This document shows, piece by piece, positions 48,162 through 49,576 of a stretch of DNA of 49,576 nt. The notes under the pieces are model-generated. The model was not told the DNA's origin. It searched no databases and saw only the letters and a list, made by a program, of their open reading frames with translations. Position 1 is the first letter of the stretch. Each line of letters begins with the position of its first letter. A program made the translations under genes and the position numbers. The DNA is from Thermincola carboxydiphila (GTDB lineage: Bacteria > Bacillota > Thermincolia > Thermincolales > UBA2595), in contig JAENZX010000025.1 of assembly GCA_016841045.1 (NCBI GenBank), forward strand, positions 1 to 49,576, written 5' to 3'.

Positions 48162-49576
48162 TTGAAGTCATTATTTACCAACAGGTACAGGCATATCGCA
48201 CGGTACAGGGAAATCGTGAACATCCTCAGCAAGCACGGTCTCGGACATTTACTGGAAGCCGTCGGCCTCTCCAAAGGGTTGGGTTTTCCGGGTAAAAAAC
48301 AAAACATGGAAGACATTCCCCTGAATACAGCTCAGCGGCTGCGGGTGGTACTGGAGGAACTGGGACCGACCTTTATAAAACTGGGGCAGATTCTGAGTAC
48401 CAGGCCGGACCTGCTGCCACCGGATTACATAACTGAACTGGAGATGCTCCAGGACAGGGTTCCTGCAGTAAGTTTTGCTGAAATCATAAGTACCATTGAA
48501 GCAGAAACAGGCTCCCCGGCAGCCGGGATTTTTGCCTCACTAAACGAGGAGCCACTAGCAACGGCCTCAATAGGGCAGGTACATGAGGCCTGGCTTCATA
48601 CGGGTGAGCATATTGTTGTCAAGGTGCAGAAGGCCGGAATACGCCGGGTTATTGAAACCGACCTGGAGATATTGTATGATATGGCCCGGGTCCTGGAAGC
48701 CCGTACTAAATGGGGCAGTTTCTACAAGGTTGTGGATATGGTTGACGAGTTTGCCGCTTCCATTAAAGAGGAGTTGGATTATACCATTGAAGCCAGGAAT
48801 GCGGAAAAACTGGCTGCCAATTTCAGCGACGACCCCGGGATATATGTGCCCAGGGTTTATTGGGATTATTCTTCCCACCGAATTTTAGCACTGGAGTATA
48901 TTGAAGGGATCAAAATAAGCTGTGACGAAAAACTTGTTACTGCAGGAATTGACAGGAAGGCACTGGCCCTGAGAGTTGCCAACGCGGTGTTTAAACAACT
49001 GCTTGTGGATGGCTTTTTTCATGCTGACCCCCATCCCGGCAACCTGGTGGCAGGCTCCGAAGGCCGGGTAATTTTCCTGGACTTTGGGATGGTGGGCAGA
49101 CTTGACGAGTGGATGAGGGACCGCCTGGGGATGATGTTACTGCACATTGTAAGAAAAGATGTTGGCGGCATTATCAGGGTCCTCATGGATATAGGATATG
49201 CACAGGAAAAAATTGATAAAAAGAAACTGCGGCGCGACATTTACCGCCTCTTTGAAAAGTACTACAACAGGCCGCTGGGAGAGGTGAGGATAGGTGATGC
49301 CCTTCGTGAATTACTGGGAATGTCATTTGTTTACCGAATCAGGGTTCCGGTGGAGCTGGTGCTGATGGTAAGGTCGCTGGTGCTTCTGGAGGGGATTGTT
49401 GAGCGGCTGGATCCTGAAATCAGTGTTATTGACCTGGCAGAACCTTTCGGAAGAAAGCTGGTCAGGGAGAAATTCTCTCCGGAAAACTTGTCCAGAGCGG
49501 CCCTGGAATATCTCCTGGAGATTTCCGCTATTTCCCTGAGCCTCCCCCGGCAGGTCAGTGCATTTCTAGAAACAGT
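48162..49576 (+). CDS. AarF/UbiB-family kinase (C-terminus cut off)
   Basis: At least 471 residues, truncated by the window. This is an ABC1/ADCK/UbiB protein-kinase-like protein: KLGQ at 73-76 (the KxGQ motif), EPLATASIGQVHEA (Ala-rich loop), VVKVQKAGI with the catalytic lysine, HADPHPGNL (catalytic loop) and FLDFGMVG (metal-binding DFG). UbiB proteins support ubiquinone or lipid-quinone synthesis and possibly lipid handling. The start TTG 48162 follows gtggtggg. In Gram-positive bacteria the exact role is uncertain. Confidence 0.92.
   Translation, partial: MKSLFTNRYRHIARYREIVNILSKHGLGHLLEAVGLSKGLGFPGKKQNMEDIPLNTAQRLRVVLEELGPTFIKLGQILSTRPDLLPPDYITELEMLQDRVPAVSFAEIISTIEAETGSPAAGIFASLNEEPLATASIGQVHEAWLHTGEHIVVKVQKAGIRRVIETDLEILYDMARVLEARTKWGSFYKVVDMVDEFAASIKEELDYTIEARNAEKLAANFSDDPGIYVPRVYWDYSSHRILALEYIEGIKISCDEKLVTAGIDRKALALRVANAVFKQLLVDGFFHADPHPGNLVAGSEGRVIFLDFGMVGRLDEWMRDRLGMMLLHIVRKDVGGIIRVLMDIGYAQEKIDKKKLRRDIYRLFEKYYNRPLGEVRIGDALRELLGMSFVYRIRVPVELVLMVRSLVLLEGIVERLDPEISVIDLAEPFGRKLVREKFSPENLSRAALEYLLEISAISLSLPRQVSAFLET

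Noticed and set aside
48101-48295. 64-residue frame before the UbiB-like gene
   Set aside because: Crosses a terminator and lies in another frame than the well-supported kinase; no Shine-Dalgarno site.
1-49576. CRISPR array
   Set aside because: No regularly spaced repeat series found; the only repeats are short start cassettes and hairpins.

Overview
The window is bacterial DNA from a Gram-positive anaerobe. Shine-Dalgarno sites are strong, TTG and GTG starts are common, and promoters are of the sigma-A TTGACA/TATAAT type. BlaI/M56 genes and a phasin-UbiB pair fit a member of the Clostridia, perhaps of the Desulfotomaculum/Pelotomaculum kind; the lineage is an inference with modest confidence.

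About 1-36.3 kb is the middle and right part of a tailed siphovirus prophage, almost all on the + strand. Positions 1-6.7 kb hold end-of-early genes: a PAPS-reductase-family enzyme, many tiny zinc-ribbon or membrane proteins, a RusA resolvase, an MmcB-like nuclease-fold protein and a Dam methylase. A sigma-like late regulator (6.8 kb) precedes the packaging and head genes: TerS, TerL, portal, a MuF minor head protein fused to a type 50 polymorphic toxin with a probable immunity gene, protease/scaffold, cement protein and gpT-like capsid. Head-tail and tail genes follow: connectors, terminator, an AT-rich accessory block with an Fn3 protein and an Asp-box lipoprotein, tail tube, frameshifted assembly chaperones, tape measure, Dit and a mosaic Tal/receptor-binding protein. 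The lysis module (33.9-36.3 kb) has a BhlA/UviB-like protein, an amidase fused to a phosphodiester-glycosidase domain, and a holin-like membrane protein. Integrase, lysogeny and replication genes are not in the window and presumably lie to its left.

Positions 36.3-43.9 kb are accessory. A two-gene XRE-metallopeptidase (M78) operon with its own promoter looks like a toxin-antitoxin or defence module. Then come small membrane, zinc-ribbon and HTH genes, and a compact operon of four small, mostly membrane-type proteins ending in an 840-residue FtsK/VirD4/HerA-like ATPase. The block stops just before the 3' end of a tRNA-Leu gene, a typical attachment site for a prophage or integrative element.

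Positions 44.0-49.6 kb are chromosomal: tRNA-Leu(CAG), a region with remarkable perfect inverted repeats, a tRNA-Asp/Tyr/Gln operon, a BlaI-like repressor with an M56 (BlaR1-like) membrane peptidase and a membrane protein that share an ACTAC-N4-GTAGT operator, a phasin-like protein, and an AarF/UbiB-family kinase cut by the window end.

The least explained items are a self-contained antisense transcription unit for a 25-residue hydrophobic peptide inside the phage late region, the membrane-ATPase island, and the hairpin cluster next to tRNA-Gln.
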